From the NCBI GenBank assembly GCA_002298995.1, contig DBMO01000072.1, positions 248,001 through 312,000 of the forward strand: a DNA stretch of 64,000 nucleotides, given 5' to 3'. The DNA is from Desulfarculales bacterium UBA696 (GTDB lineage: Bacteria > Desulfobacterota > Syntrophobacteria > Syntrophobacterales > Syntrophobacteraceae). Below are positions 44,066 to 52,866 of the stretch, piece after piece. Position numbers and translations under genes: made by a program. The first letter of the stretch is position 1. Every line of letters begins with the position of its first letter. The notes beneath the pieces are model-generated. The model was not told the DNA's origin. It worked only from the letters and a program-made list of their open reading frames with translations, and did no database searches.

Positions 44066-45421
44066 CTAGGACCCTATTTGTCCGCCTATTGCACGTTCCA
44101 GTTCCGCCTTGGCAATTTCGTATCCGTAGAGTGCCTGGTAAAAGTCCGCCCGTGTCTGCGCGATAAATACCTGCGCGTTCAAGACCTCGAGAAAAATCAC
44201 CACCTGTTCCTTGTACTGAAGCGTTGTAATACGCTCATTTTCTTCGGCCTGCTTTAACGCGACCCGGGATGTTTGAATATTTGCCTTCGCGACATTGAGC
44301 TGTTCGAAGGCATTTTGGACCTGAAGCCGTATCTTCTGGCGAAGGTCGTCTCGTCTCTGCTCTAGCGACCTGCGGCGATATTCCCATTCGAGCTCGGTGG
44401 CCCGGGTCTTTCCACCTTCGAAAAGGTTCCAGTCCATGCGAACGCCAACGGCCGTATTCTCGTTGTTCGTAAAAGGATTCCTGTCGGCAGTGAAGTCCTC
44501 GCCTTCCCTGTAGTACTGTGCGAAAGCGGAAAATTTGGGGTAGTATCGGCTACGGGCAGCTGTCTTTCCGAACTCGGACTGTCTTATGGAAGTGGCCATT
44601 GCGAGATATTCGGGTCGATTCTTTTCAGCAGCCGCAAAAAGCTCACCCAAGTCAGGTATTTGGTACGTCTTTTCCTCAATCCCGGCGAGTTCTACCCGAG
44701 CGGTAAGGTCTACATCAAGGAGTTGATTTAGAGTAGAGCGGAGGATAGTGAGCTGTTTTTCCGCATTCCTCACGCGCTGGACAGCCTCTGAGAGGGCGAC
44801 CTCGGCTTTTAGCACATCATTTTCCGCTGAGATACCTTGCTGGTATGCGGCCTCGGCATTGCCGCGCTGGACTTCGAGGCTGGCAACGTTATCGCGTGCA
44901 ACCACGGCAAGCTGTGCCGCTAAAAGCGTTTGGAGGTAAGCAGTCTGGACGTCCCTTACCAGGTTGAGGCGTACCTCTTCACGCTGGTATTTTGAAAGCT
45001 GGCTCCCGGCCTTGTTGATCTTGTACTGGGCCTCCAAACCGAAGCCGGTAAAAAGCGGCTGGACGACGTTTATCTCCCAGTGGTTGCTCGTGCGTAAATT
45101 GAAGGGAATGGGAGCACCGGGGGTACCAAATTGGTTGATCGTAATTATCGGCTGCTCTGTGAAATGCCGATAGGCATAGTTTCCATCCAATTTGGGAAAA
45201 AAGTCCGCTAATGACTCCTTGACCTTCTGGTCCGCCGCCCCGACATCTTCAAACGCGGCTTTGTACAACCGGTTGTGGCTAAGGGCGTATTCCACGGCCG
45301 CCTCCTTGGTAAGCAGGCCGGGAGGTCCACCGGGGAGGTCCTGGCAAAAGGACGCGCCGGACAGGAAAAACACCGATGCGAAAATAATGGGGTGGATCAA
45401 AGCTGCTCTTGCGCATCTCAT
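44066..45421 (-). CDS. TolC-family outer membrane protein of the emrAB operon
   Basis: A 451-residue outer-membrane factor with a signal peptide (about 8-27, ending SFCQD). Repeat halves begin LTKEAAVEYALSHNRLYKAAFEDV and LGELFAAAEKNRPEYLAMATSI. Long heptad coils such as VARDNVASLEVQRGNAEAAY follow. ATG is preceded by AGGA with an eight-base spacer. The emrA-like gene starts 24 bases downstream, so this tolC probably completes the EmrAB-type pump. It is distinct from the tolC-like protein at 33.3 kb. Confidence 0.88.
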   Translation of the reverse strand: MRCARAALIHPIIFASVFFLSGASFCQDLPGGPPGLLTKEAAVEYALSHNRLYKAAFEDVGAADQKVKESLADFFPKLDGNYAYRHFTEQPIITINQFGTPGAPIPFNLRTSNHWEINVVQPLFTGFGLEAQYKINKAGSQLSKYQREEVRLNLVRDVQTAYLQTLLAAQLAVVARDNVASLEVQRGNAEAAYQQGISAENDVLKAEVALSEAVQRVRNAEKQLTILRSTLNQLLDVDLTARVELAGIEEKTYQIPDLGELFAAAEKNRPEYLAMATSIRQSEFGKTAARSRYYPKFSAFAQYYREGEDFTADRNPFTNNENTAVGVRMDWNLFEGGKTRATELEWEYRRRSLEQRRDDLRQKIRLQVQNAFEQLNVAKANIQTSRVALKQAEENERITTLQYKEQVVIFLEVLNAQVFIAQTRADFYQALYGYEIAKAELERAIGGQIGS

Positions 45422-45444
45422 ACATTCAATCCTGAGCTGAGGTC

Positions 45445-46170
45445 CTAAGCGTTGCGTCCAAGTTCAAGCAGCCGGGACAATTCAGGGTAGTCCATGCCGG
45501 CAAGCGAGGCGACGACATGGTCTGCCGCGCGGAGTTCTTTTTCCTCAAATGAGTTCGTAACCCCAATGACGTAAAGTCCTGCCGACCTGGCAGATTCAAT
45601 CCCGGCAGGCGTATCTTCGATTGCGATGCAGCTTGCCGCCTCGAGTTCCTGCCATCCCATCGCCAACTTAAGGCGGTCAAGTGCGAGGATGTATGTCTCC
45701 GGGTCGGGCTTGCTCTTTTTCACATCGTCTGCGGCGACAACCGCGCAAAACGCACCGTTTAGCCCGAGGGATTTTACGAATGCATAAACTTCGTGCCGCA
45801 GTGCGCCCGAAGCTACAGCCATTGGAGTCCCATTTCGAGACAGTTCACGCACCAGTTCGACCACTCCAGGGAATGTGCCAACCCCATGTCGGATCTGCTC
45901 TTGCAGGGCTTGCGCCTTGGCGGCGATTAAAGCCTCCAGAGCCGCCGCATCGAGCTCCCGCCCACCTTCGCTAAAAGAGTGCAGGAAAGCATCGCGATCG
46001 TCAAATCCGATGAAATGCTCCATGTAGTGCTCGAAACTATGAGCAAGCCCCAGTGGAGCAAGAATCTTCTGGAATGCCCGATAATGAAGGGGTTCGGTGT
46101 CTACCAGGATACCGTCGCAGTCGAAAATTACTGCTCGAAGAGAAAGATTGTGCTGATGCTTAATGTCCAA
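45445..46170 (-). CDS. HAD-superfamily hydrolase (beta-phosphoglucomutase/PGP-like)
   Basis: A 241-residue HAD phosphatase or phosphomutase. Motif I is VIFDCDGILVDTEP (nucleophile Asp and acid/base Asp), motif II GTPMAVASGA, motif III KSKPDPE and motif IV AIEDTPAGIESA, all intact. A helical cap follows motif I, as in beta-phosphoglucomutase, glycolate phosphatase and GPH-like enzymes. It begins the minus-strand run, 23 bases upstream of tolC, but a functional link to the pump is not evident. The substrate cannot be read from sequence. Confidence 0.9.
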   Translation of the reverse strand: MDIKHQHNLSLRAVIFDCDGILVDTEPLHYRAFQKILAPLGLAHSFEHYMEHFIGFDDRDAFLHSFSEGGRELDAAALEALIAAKAQALQEQIRHGVGTFPGVVELVRELSRNGTPMAVASGALRHEVYAFVKSLGLNGAFCAVVAADDVKKSKPDPETYILALDRLKLAMGWQELEAASCIAIEDTPAGIESARSAGLYVIGVTNSFEEKELRAADHVVASLAGMDYPELSRLLELGRNA

Positions 46171-46359
46171 AAAGACTCCTAAACTATGATGTGAGGGCTA
46201 CATTTAGCATTTTTTAAAGTTGCTGAGAATTGTTTTCATTTTATGCAAGATGAGCTTTCCTGTATGTTTTGGACGGTGCAATTCCGGTCGGGTAATGAAA
46301 TTTCTGGTCGCGCAAGTTAATATTGGTCCTATCATGGAAATTTATCGGAGAAGCAGCAG

Positions 46360-48342
46360 TTGCTGACCATAAGGGGTGTCTCAAAATATATTGGCAAAAG
46401 AGAGCTACTAAGGGACGTTTCCTTCCACGTTCATACGGGGGAGCGCATAGGCTTAATCGGCTCGAACGGCTCCGGCAAATCAACCCTTTTTCAAATTTTG
46501 CTCGGGCAAGTCGAGGCCGATAAGGGAACGGTGAGCAGGACAAAAAACTTGCGCCTGGGCTTTCTGCCCCAGGAATCCGTTCCGTCAGCTCAAAAAACGG
46601 TACTCTCTCGCGCAACGGACGTCCACGAGGAAGCTGAAGGGCTGAAGCACGAACTTCATGCGGTACAGCTGCGGATGGAGGCGGGCGGAGACGAGCAGGA
46701 GCTTGTCTGCCTGGCGGAAAAATACGCAAGAGTGCTTGAGCGACTCGAACACCTGGTGGGATATGATTTGGATGCCCGCGCCGCCAAGGTCCTCGAGGGC
46801 CTCGGGTTCAAAACGTCCCAGTTCGATAAGCCCGTCTCGGAGCTTAGCGGAGGCTGGGTAATGAGGCTGGAACTCGGGCGTCTGCTTCTCTCCGAGCCAG
46901 ACCTCCTTCTGCTCGACGAGCCCACCAACCACCTTGACCTCGAATCCCTCGTCTGGCTGGAAGATTATCTTATAAATTCCCCATCGGCGTTCATACTGGT
47001 ATCCCATGACCGGGCATTTCTCAACCGTGTCGTCTCGCGAATAATCGAGATAGAGCAGGGGGACCTCGCCGAGTTTGCTGGAAATTACGACTTTTTCATC
47101 GAAGAGAAGGCCAAACGCCAAGAGATCCAGCTTGCCACCTACAAGAACCAGCAGGACAGGATTCGCCAGATCGAGCGCTTTATAGAGAAGAACCGCTACG
47201 ACAAAAAGACCGCCGCGCAGGCGCAAAGCCGCATCAAGATGCTGGATAAAATCGATAGAGTCGAAGCGCCGGTGGTTGAATCCGAGATAAACTTTATCTT
47301 TCCAACTCCGGCACGCACGGGCAGACGGGTCATCGAGCTGCGAAATATTGCCAAGTCTTATGGTTCGAACAAGGTTTATGCCGGCATGGACCTGATAGTC
47401 GAGCGGGGGGACAAAATTGCCTTTCTCGGTCCCAACGGGGCCGGCAAAAGTACTCTTCTAAAGCTGCTTGCGGGAGTAATCGAGCCTGATGCAGGAGAAC
47501 GTGTAACAGGACATCACACCGCGATCGGCTACTATGCGCAGCATCAATGGGAGCAGTTAAGGCCGGATACCACAGTCCTGGATGAAGGTCTCTCCGTTTC
47601 CGGTGACTTGACCCAGAGTCAACTTCGAGGGCTGCTCGGAGCGTTTCTTTTCGAAGGAGATGACGTACTCAAGAGGACTACTGTTCTCAGCGGAGGGGAA
47701 AAAGCGCGCCTTGTTCTCTGCAAAATCTTGCTCCAACGACCCAATTTTCTGCTCCTGGATGAACCGACAAACCATCTGGACATTTCTTCGCGCATTGTTC
47801 TGGAAAAGGCGCTGTGTGATTTTCCGGGCACGATCTGCTTTATAAGCCATGACCGGCGGTTTATAAATATGGTTGCAAACAAGGTCCTCGTTGCCGGATC
47901 TGGTGGAGTCGAGGTCTTTCCGGGAAATTACGAGGATTTCCAGTCAATCTGGAAGACTAGAATCGAGACTGATCTAACCGGTGATGCTCCAAAAAGCAAA
48001 AACGGCGAGAACGGCTCGGTTGAAAAAGCCAGGCCAGATCGGAAAAGAATCGAGGCGGAGCTTCGAAACGAGCTGTACCGGACAAAAAAACCCGTGCAGG
48101 ACCTAATCGATGAGACCGAGAGGCGCCTTGACGCAAGCCATGCCGAACTCGACCGAATAAAGGATCGCCTTGCCGACCCCGATACATACAAGAACGGCAA
48201 GCTCGCACAGGAAATACAGGCCAGGTACCGTGAACTGCAGTCGGAAATCGCCGGTCTCACCTTGCAATGGGAGCAAACCACCGAGAGAATCGAGCAGATC
48301 GAGGAAAACTTCCGCCGGGAAAAGCAAGATTTGGCGATCTAA
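46360..48342 (+). CDS. ABC-F family ATPase (Uup/Ydif-like)
   Basis: A 660-residue cytosolic protein with two ABC domains and no membrane part. The first Walker A is GSNGSGKST with signature LSGGWVMR, the second GPNGAGKST with LSGGEKARLVL; both Walker B motifs are followed by DEPTNHLD. Between them lies the ABC-F linker (KAKRQEIQLATYKNQQDRI...). A charged coiled C-terminal extension (about 545-655) is like Uup. ABC-F proteins bind ribosomes and rescue stalled or antibiotic-inhibited translation. The TTG start follows CGGAGAA with a seven-base spacer. Confidence 0.93.
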   Translation: MLTIRGVSKYIGKRELLRDVSFHVHTGERIGLIGSNGSGKSTLFQILLGQVEADKGTVSRTKNLRLGFLPQESVPSAQKTVLSRATDVHEEAEGLKHELHAVQLRMEAGGDEQELVCLAEKYARVLERLEHLVGYDLDARAAKVLEGLGFKTSQFDKPVSELSGGWVMRLELGRLLLSEPDLLLLDEPTNHLDLESLVWLEDYLINSPSAFILVSHDRAFLNRVVSRIIEIEQGDLAEFAGNYDFFIEEKAKRQEIQLATYKNQQDRIRQIERFIEKNRYDKKTAAQAQSRIKMLDKIDRVEAPVVESEINFIFPTPARTGRRVIELRNIAKSYGSNKVYAGMDLIVERGDKIAFLGPNGAGKSTLLKLLAGVIEPDAGERVTGHHTAIGYYAQHQWEQLRPDTTVLDEGLSVSGDLTQSQLRGLLGAFLFEGDDVLKRTTVLSGGEKARLVLCKILLQRPNFLLLDEPTNHLDISSRIVLEKALCDFPGTICFISHDRRFINMVANKVLVAGSGGVEVFPGNYEDFQSIWKTRIETDLTGDAPKSKNGENGSVEKARPDRKRIEAELRNELYRTKKPVQDLIDETERRLDASHAELDRIKDRLADPDTYKNGKLAQEIQARYRELQSEIAGLTLQWEQTTERIEQIEENFRREKQDLAI

Positions 48343-48450
48343 TGAATTTGAGTGATTTATGGGATTAGGGCTCCAGCCATTAAAGCTTTTGCTCGGATGC
48401 ACGCGCCGGCGACAGGTTGAAATCAGGTACTTTTTGGATGGGGTTGCTCA

Positions 48451-49353
48451 ATGGACATCCACAGACTGATGGTTTTTTGCAAGGTGATAGAACTTCAGAG
48501 TTTCACGCGGGCGGCGGAGGCGGTTAGCCTTACCCAGCCCACCGTGAGCGAGCACATTCGAGCTTTGGAAGAATCCGTTGGCGAAAAGCTGATAGACCGG
48601 CTCGGACGCGAGGTTCTGCCTACCCCGGCGGGAAAAATCCTTTACCAGTATGCCCGTGAGATAATCATACTCCGTGAAAAGGCTGTGCAAGCCCTGAAAA
48701 AATTTAAGGGAAACCTGTCCGGTTCGCTTCACATTGGGGCAAGCACGATCCCGGGGACTTACATTCTGCCGGGCCTTATCGGTTCCTTCAAGGCAAGCTA
48801 TCCCTCGACTCATATAACTCTGAAGATCGGAAGCAGCGGGGAAGTGGTTCAAAAGATCCTCGACGGAACGGTCGAGTTCGCAATGATCGGGGCAAAGTGG
48901 GACGAGAAGAGGGTGGCGCTTGAGGAGGTTTATTCCGATGAGCTGACCCTGGTGGTCTATCCCGGCCATCCCTGGGAATGCCGTGAGGTTGTGGGATTGG
49001 ATGATCTTGCCGGTGTGGCGTTCGTCTCTCGTGAAAGGGGATCGGGGACACGAGTCGTCATGCAGCAGGCGCTCGAATCGGCCGGTTTTTCGGCGTCGCG
49101 TCTCAATGTCGTTGCGGAGATGGGAAGTACCGAGGCTGTACGTCAGGCAGTAAAAGCAAAAGTCGGTGTGGCGATACTGTCGTCTCACGCGGTTATTGAA
49201 GACATCGAGAGGAAAACGCTCGTGCCCCTCACGTTGGACGGTCTTCGCATCAGAAGGCCCTTCTATCTGGCTCAAAGGAAAAACCGGGAAGCGTCTCCGC
49301 TGTGCGCGGCTTTTCTGGAACATCTGCGCGCCGATGCGTCAGGCCGGCTATGA
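48451..49353 (+). CDS. LysR-family regulator, selenium-metabolism-associated type
   Basis: A 300-residue activator or repressor with an N-terminal winged HTH (ITEMS as SFTRAAEAVSLTQPTVSEHIRALEE) and a type-2 periplasmic-binding effector domain. The N-terminal MDIHRLMVFCKVIELQSFTRAAE and VLPTPAGKILYQYAREII, with MGSTEAVRQAVKAKVGVAILS, match from memory the LysR subgroup near selenium-metabolism genes in Desulfobacterota. selC at 9.7 kb supports selenium use here, but the subgroup call needs a database comparison. It is transcribed away from the I42 inhibitor, and the target genes are not visible. Confidence 0.75.
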   Translation: MDIHRLMVFCKVIELQSFTRAAEAVSLTQPTVSEHIRALEESVGEKLIDRLGREVLPTPAGKILYQYAREIIILREKAVQALKKFKGNLSGSLHIGASTIPGTYILPGLIGSFKASYPSTHITLKIGSSGEVVQKILDGTVEFAMIGAKWDEKRVALEEVYSDELTLVVYPGHPWECREVVGLDDLAGVAFVSRERGSGTRVVMQQALESAGFSASRLNVVAEMGSTEAVRQAVKAKVGVAILSSHAVIEDIERKTLVPLTLDGLRIRRPFYLAQRKNREASPLCAAFLEHLRADASGRL

Positions 49354-49389
49354 TTCCGTCGGCCTTCTCTCTGCAATAGAGCACGTCAT

Positions 49390-49800
49390 TTATTGGATCT
49401 TGATTTTTAGCTGGAACTTATCGACCGCCTTTTCAACGCCCTCCCAAGGGCGGTAATTGAACATCTTCAGTTCCGTTTGCCCTTTTGCGAGCGCCTTAAA
49501 ACGCCAGGTCCTCAGGACTGGCGCTCCCACTATCATACTCCCCGTTCCGGGTGGCGGGCTCGCTAATTCGGTACTCTCCAGAAGGTTCTCATCGAGGACA
49601 ACCACCTGCCAAGTATACCCCGTCGCGCCGGCCTGCTCCAGTTGGACCTCAAGGGTTTGTCCGCGGCGCAAAACCACCTGCTCTCCGTCAGCCGACTTAT
49701 CGACAACCACGTTAGCTTTCTTCCCGCCCTCCAGAAGGGCCGGGAAGAAAACCGGGATTAGCATCACGGAAGTAAGAAGCAAGAGCTTAAAGTGTCCCAT
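49390..49800 (-). CDS. Chagasin-like (I42) cysteine-protease inhibitor, secreted
   Basis: A 136-residue protein with a signal peptide (hydrophobic 4-20). The mature immunoglobulin-like domain has GATGYTWQV (the NPTTG-type loop L2), a Gly-rich loop PPPGTGSMIVGAP (L4) and NYRPWEG (L6), the three loops that block papain-family active sites. The ATG follows GGAGG by five bases; an upstream in-frame ATG adds four residues. Chagasin-like inhibitors are sporadic in bacteria; the target protease is unknown and none of the papain family is visible nearby. Confidence 0.82.
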   Translation of the reverse strand: MGHFKLLLLTSVMLIPVFFPALLEGGKKANVVVDKSADGEQVVLRRGQTLEVQLEQAGATGYTWQVVVLDENLLESTELASPPPGTGSMIVGAPVLRTWRFKALAKGQTELKMFNYRPWEGVEKAVDKFQLKIKIQ

Positions 49801-49975
49801 ATCTGCCTCCAAGGGAGATGAAAAACCAAACGCCGGCAGAACAAAATGTCGGCAGATTAAGAAAAAGTGACCATGCCAATTAATTCTATAGAAGGGCGGG
49901 GGAAAAATAAAGAGGTTGCGGTTTTGGTCAAGTGACTAGCGAGCAGCAGACTTGGCGCGGCAGACAATCCCCGGC

Positions 49976-51127
49976 TCAATCCCGCCGGACCAATTTACCG
50001 CCAGGTGAGAGCTTGAACGTTTTCCCCCGCCACTCGACACGGTTGCCGAAAATGGCGGCACACCAGAAATAGAAGCTGAAAAAATCCCTTATCAGGACAA
50101 GCGGAAGATAGCGCTTAAGCAGTTTGTCTCCAAGGCATCCGACCCCGATAGAGCACGCCATCATAAGCCTCAGTGCCAAAACCAGGGCAAAAAGCGCCCA
50201 TCCGGTTGCCGAGAAACCCGAGAGCGCCAGATAGAAGGCGGCAAGGACGGTCCCGTTTGTGATAACCGATCCGGTATGCCCCGCCCGGTTGCACGTCCTT
50301 ATCCCCCGCGCCCAGCGGACCTGGTGTTTGATGAATCCCGAAATGTCGAGCCTGGAAAGAACGGTTTCGACCACGTATCTCGATAATCTGACGGTATAGC
50401 CGGCTTTGCTTGCCAGGTTTCCGATCATGTAATCGTCGGCAAGGAAATCCGCTATCGCCTCAAGACCACCGATTGCTTCAAGGGTCTTTTTCTTAATCAA
50501 AATCGCGGCGCCGAAAGCAAACGAAATCCCCGCGCTCATTTCGGCAACAAATACGCCTGGTGCGAATTCAGCAGTTATTCCAACCGCTTCGAGCTTTGCA
50601 GCAAGTCCTGGCGCCTCGCCTGCGCGATAAAGGCAGGTAACCACACCTGCTTCGGTCTGGATCAATTCTGCGACACTTGTTCGCAGAAAGTCGCGCCCAG
50701 CCCGGATGTCGCTGTCCAAAAACACCAGGAGGTCGTGCCGCGCGAGCGGAAGCATATTATTGAGATTACTTACCTTGGGATTTTGCCCGGTTTCTCGGGA
50801 GTTGACGGCCAGATCGATTTCAATCATCGGAAAATCGGCCTTCAATTTAGAAATCAAACCGACGGATGAGTCGGCGGGATCCCGCACCCCGAAAACAAGC
50901 TGTAGATGAGGATAATCCTGTCGGCAAAGTGAGGCGTAATTCTCGTAGGCCCTAAAATCGGCGCCGCACAGTGGAATGAGTATGGAAACCGGGGGTAGGT
51001 CGCCCGGTTCAACAACTGCTTTGCGGGCGAAAAACGACCGCGAGGCAAACATTGCCGCCAAATAATAGAGAATCGAGGCTAGAGCCAGGACAAGGAAGGC
51101 GAATCTTGTGTATTCCAATAATAGCAT
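49976..51127 (-). CDS. hpnI: Hopanoid-associated glycosyltransferase HpnI
   Basis: Membrane GT2 enzyme (ceramide-glucosyltransferase-like, 383 residues) that in Burkholderia adds N-acetylglucosamine to bacteriohopanetetrol. An N-terminal helix (about 8-28), then PPVSILIPLCGADF, VFGVRDPADSSV and FLDSDIRAG (D-x-D). FLADDYMIGNLA and QVRWARGIRTCNR form the D,D-(Q/R)xxRW catalytic motif, followed by C-terminal helices. A longer frame at the 5' side lies inside the preceding membrane-protein gene and is not used. It is last in the hpnJ-hpnK-(two SMR)-hpnI run. The ribosome site is weak. Confidence 0.85.
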   Translation of the reverse strand: MLLLEYTRFAFLVLALASILYYLAAMFASRSFFARKAVVEPGDLPPVSILIPLCGADFRAYENYASLCRQDYPHLQLVFGVRDPADSSVGLISKLKADFPMIEIDLAVNSRETGQNPKVSNLNNMLPLARHDLLVFLDSDIRAGRDFLRTSVAELIQTEAGVVTCLYRAGEAPGLAAKLEAVGITAEFAPGVFVAEMSAGISFAFGAAILIKKKTLEAIGGLEAIADFLADDYMIGNLASKAGYTVRLSRYVVETVLSRLDISGFIKHQVRWARGIRTCNRAGHTGSVITNGTVLAAFYLALSGFSATGWALFALVLALRLMMACSIGVGCLGDKLLKRYLPLVLIRDFFSFYFWCAAIFGNRVEWRGKTFKLSPGGKLVRRD

Positions 51128-51153
51128 CTGGGAGACCAGGAAAGGCCGGGGCC

Positions 51154-51522
51154 TTACGGAATGCAGACCAGAGCAACGCCAAGGCAAACGAGCAGGGTGC
51201 CGGCCCAGCGCATGCGGTTTATTTCCTCTTTCAGGATAAACTTGGCGCCAATTACAGTCACAACGTAAACTATTGCGGTCGCCGGCACGACGAAGCTCAG
51301 ATCGGCCCAGGAAAGTACGGTGAGGAACGAAAAAAAGCTCACCGAAAGACATAATACGCCGAGCAGGAAATTCCAGTTGGTCAAAATTCTTCTTGCAACC
51401 CTAAGCCAGTCGAGTGGGCTTACGGCTGAAATGTCGCCTATTTCCTTCATGCCCCTTGTAAGAAGCACGTCGCCGGCGGCATTGGATGAAACGATCATAA
51501 AGACCATAATGGCCGTCAACAT
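51154..51522 (-). CDS. SMR/EamA-like four-helix membrane protein (copy B)
   Basis: A 122-residue protein with four hydrophobic helices, the size of small multidrug resistance and ArnE/ArnF-type flippase subunits. It shares VLSWADLSFVVPATA with its neighbour, the strongest conserved block. Its start overlaps the upstream copy by seven bases. A heterodimer of the two, as in ArnE-ArnF or EbrA-EbrB, is inferred from size and tandem order. It lies between hpnK and hpnI and may move a glycosylated hopanoid or a polyprenyl-linked sugar. Confidence 0.85.
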   Translation of the reverse strand: MLTAIMVFMIVSSNAAGDVLLTRGMKEIGDISAVSPLDWLRVARRILTNWNFLLGVLCLSVSFFSFLTVLSWADLSFVVPATAIVYVVTVIGAKFILKEEINRMRWAGTLLVCLGVALVCIP

Positions 51523-51947
51523 GTCTCGCTCCGTTCGGTGGCTTCCTTGCCATCGGCCCGCTTGACGTCGGAACTTTTCGTGGAGCAGGCAACAAGTGCG
51601 ATTCCGAGGACGATCACCACCGATCCCATCCAGCGTGAGGCAGAAACCGGCTCCGCCAGGTAGCGGTGGGCCAGGAAGACATTAAGAATGTATCCGGAGG
51701 CAGTCGCGGGCAGAACGAAGCTGAGGTCCGCCCACGAAAGGGCCGAAAGAAAACAGGCGAAGAAGAGAATCAGCAGGACGATTCCGGCCCATATTATCGG
51801 GTCCTGCATCGCACTTAACAGCATCATCAATGAAAAACCGTCGGCGAAGGCCGGCTGAGAGGCGATATCCTTCATGCCCTTGCTTAGCAAAGTATTCCCC
51901 ACCGCCTGTGCCAGCACGGCAATCGTGATCACTATGGCTGTTTTCAT
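51516..51947 (-). CDS. SMR/EamA-like four-helix membrane protein (copy A)
   Basis: A 143-residue four-helix protein beginning MKTAIVITIAVLAQAVGNTLLSKGMKDI, with ALSWADLSFVLPATASGYI and a C-terminal charged tail. It is a partner and paralogue of copy B downstream. The ATG overlaps the hpnK stop by one base (TAATG), so it is translated with hpnK. The helix 1 motif GNTLLSKG resembles the corresponding helix of DMT-superfamily flippases. A lipid-flippase role within the hopanoid pathway is an inference from position. Confidence 0.85.
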   Translation of the reverse strand: MKTAIVITIAVLAQAVGNTLLSKGMKDIASQPAFADGFSLMMLLSAMQDPIIWAGIVLLILFFACFLSALSWADLSFVLPATASGYILNVFLAHRYLAEPVSASRWMGSVVIVLGIALVACSTKSSDVKRADGKEATERSETC

Positions 51948-52804
51948 TAAATTCCGTCCAAAACGAAATAATTAGCCGGGACAATGCCCAGCGTATCCAT
52001 CTTTGATCGGACCCGCTGGTCGAGCAGTATCCCCAATTCCCTGAGTTGCTGCAGGCTTCTCGGATCCTGGGCCGATGCGCCGGCAAGCGCGGGGTGGAAA
52101 TACATTTCGCTGACGCCCAGTGGTAACTTATCGAGCACTGAAAGCGTGTAAGCGGAGCCGAGATCCCCGGTGAGAAGATGCCCGTAAACCCTTTGTGTAA
52201 AAAGGAATCCACGTTTGCGAAGAACGGCCCTCATTCGAGCGCAAAGAAGTTTGAATATGAGAGCGTATGCGGCCTTCCCAATAGGCTGATTGAAAAATCG
52301 CACGGCCTCGAAAAAATCATCGTCCGGTACTCGCATTCTCGATACGCCGTATTCTTTACCAATCTCCACAACCATGTCCAGGACTGCCGGATTGACGTGC
52401 ACGTGACAGTGAGAGTCGATATGCGAGCACTTCAATCCGGATGAGAAAAACTTCTCAAACTGGGCATGGATCTCACTCAATAATTCCTTTCGGGTGCTTT
52501 TGCAAAAAAAATATTTAAGGGCAGCTCTGGCGGGATCCGAGGGAAAATCGCCGCCGGGAGAGACGATACGGGGTATTTTATGGTGGGGCAGAACCGATTT
52601 TCCGGCAACGCACGTAACGTGAATTCCAACGGCCATGCCTGTATTTTGAGCCGCAAGGCGCACGGCCTCATCGAAAGCGGCCCCTCCGGGCATCAGGCTG
52701 CAGCTGGTCAGAATTCCGTGCCGGTGTGCCAGAATTATCGCTTCATTAACTTCCGCGGAGACTCCGAAATCATCTCCGTTAATGATCAGATATCGCTTAA
52801 GCAG
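51947..52804 (-). CDS. hpnK: Hopanoid-associated N-acetylglucosamine deacetylase HpnK (apparent CTG start)
   Basis: YdjC-fold deacetylase that removes acetate from N-acetylglucosaminyl hopanoid in the HpnI-HpnK-HpnJ pathway. The metal-binding start LIINGDDFGVSAEVNEAI (Asp11, Asp12) is essential and is encoded upstream of the first ATG, which would remove 37 residues including both Asp. Between the in-frame TAA and this motif there is no ATG, GTG or TTG; the CTG used here follows a GGGGG run by six bases. HIDSHCHVHV (about 128-137) is the second site. Either a CTG start is used or the sequence has an error. The gene is 62 bases downstream of hpnJ. Confidence 0.75.
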   Translation of the reverse strand: MLKRYLIINGDDFGVSAEVNEAIILAHRHGILTSCSLMPGGAAFDEAVRLAAQNTGMAVGIHVTCVAGKSVLPHHKIPRIVSPGGDFPSDPARAALKYFFCKSTRKELLSEIHAQFEKFFSSGLKCSHIDSHCHVHVNPAVLDMVVEIGKEYGVSRMRVPDDDFFEAVRFFNQPIGKAAYALIFKLLCARMRAVLRKRGFLFTQRVYGHLLTGDLGSAYTLSVLDKLPLGVSEMYFHPALAGASAQDPRSLQQLRELGILLDQRVRSKMDTLGIVPANYFVLDGI

Positions 52805-52866
52805 TTACAACCCCCTGCCGTCCCTCCAACTTGCGGTTGCCTTACCATTTTGTAGTGACTTGCGCG

